Assembly: GCA_963840075.1 (NCBI GenBank)
Contig: CAWIXS010000016.1
Location: 15,776-79,775 of the forward strand
DNA length: 64,000 bases
Source: AWTP1-13 sp963840075
Lineage (GTDB): Bacteria > Pseudomonadota > Alphaproteobacteria > Rhizobiales > Hyphomicrobiaceae
Direction: 5' to 3'
Positions within the stretch are counted from its first letter, which is position 1, and every line of letters begins with the position of its first letter. This document shows positions 63,765 through 64,000 of this stretch, piece by piece. Both the position numbers and the translations under genes were made by a program. A model generated the notes under the pieces. That model did not search any database. It saw only the letters and a list, made by a program, of their open reading frames with translations, and was not told the DNA's origin.

Positions 63765-64000
63765 CTACGCCGCGGCGAGGCGCTCCGCCTGGGTCAGGAA
63801 GGCGTCGAGCGTGTTGCGGCTCTCCGCCCCCATGACGTCGATGGTGCGCGACTGCGCCTCGCGCCACACCGGATAGCCGAGCTGGATGACCTGCGCCCCC
63901 TTGGGGGTCAGATGCAGGCCGCGACCGCGTCGGCCGGCGGGCGGAATCCATCGTGATATGCCCGTCCTTCAGCAGCCGTTTGAGGTTGCGCGACAGCGTG
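63765..64000 (-). pseudogene. MarR-family regulator, partial and frameshifted
   Basis: Cut by the window edge. TLSRNLKRLLKDGHITMD is the recognition helix and wing; the ending GLHLTPKGAQVIQLGYPVWR and FLTQAERLAAA is one base off, indicating an indel near 63940. Only the C-terminal half is visible. Confidence 0.6.

Noticed and set aside
1..64000. CRISPR arrays
   Set aside because: The repeats seen are palindromic singletons or short tandem units without regular spacers, and no cas gene is present.

Overview
High-GC chromosomal DNA of an alphaproteobacterium, most likely a member of the Hyphomicrobiales. Two conserved clusters support this: bamE / CBP3-type chaperone / DUF177 / plsX / fabH / ihfA / merR (19.8-24.8 kb) and rpsB-tsf-pyrH-frr-cdsA-dxr-rseP-bamA-lpxD (42.0-53.4 kb). 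Ribosomal protein S2 also carries the long C-terminal extension typical of the group. The species cannot be named from the sequence alone.

Layout. 0-9.7 kb: a membrane-anchored thermonuclease-like protein, a GMC oxidoreductase translationally coupled to an alpha/beta hydrolase, a lipocalin-like protein, and a two-gene unit of a sugar-kinase-like/P-loop protein and a Pat-type acyl-CoA ligase/acetyltransferase. 9.7-16.2 kb: a decayed accessory zone with integrase, patatin, response-regulator, zinc-ribbon, acyltransferase and glycosyltransferase remnants, one intact Tat-type subtilase, two small minus-strand genes and a degenerate tRNA-like sequence. 16.2-28.9 kb: tRNA-Pro, a phosphopantetheinyl transferase, an integral-membrane spermidine-synthase-like protein, the lipid/IHF cluster, an AraC/OmpA remnant junction, an ABC1 kinase, an MFS transporter and a DUF411 protein. 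28.9-41.9 kb: mixed intact genes (aldo/keto reductase, RND/MMPL exporter, GST, VOC, DUF6481, patatin) and broken ones (hydroxy-acid oxidase, TusA, LysR, DUF2905, PRC-barrel protein, VapBC, TIR). 42.0-53.4 kb: translation, isoprenoid and envelope operon. 53.9-64 kb: sensor kinase, exported ADP-ribosylglycohydrolase-like protein, a complete group II intron, then a broken type III polyketide synthase plus exporter locus and a partial MarR regulator.

How genes work together. In the core operon S2, EF-Ts, UMP kinase and ribosome recycling factor lead into phospholipid (CdsA) and isoprenoid (Dxr) synthesis, then the RseP protease and outer-membrane/lipid A assembly (BamA, LpxD). The plsX-fabH-ihfA-merR block feeds fatty-acid and phospholipid initiation.

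Most striking observations. (1) rpsB and tsf form one uninterrupted 668-codon frame with no stop between them. (2) The slot between frr and cdsA that normally holds uppS contains only two tiny ORFs, each linked by ATGA overlaps to its neighbours. (3) Families of short palindromes (GGGGTCAGACCCC, GTTTCAGG) sit directly on stop codons of several genes. (4) At least 13 accessory genes are broken, mostly by single-base frameshifts, while housekeeping frames are clean. (5) A group II intron shows a 7-nt IBS1/EBS1 match. Items 1 and 4 could partly reflect assembly indels and need read-level checking.
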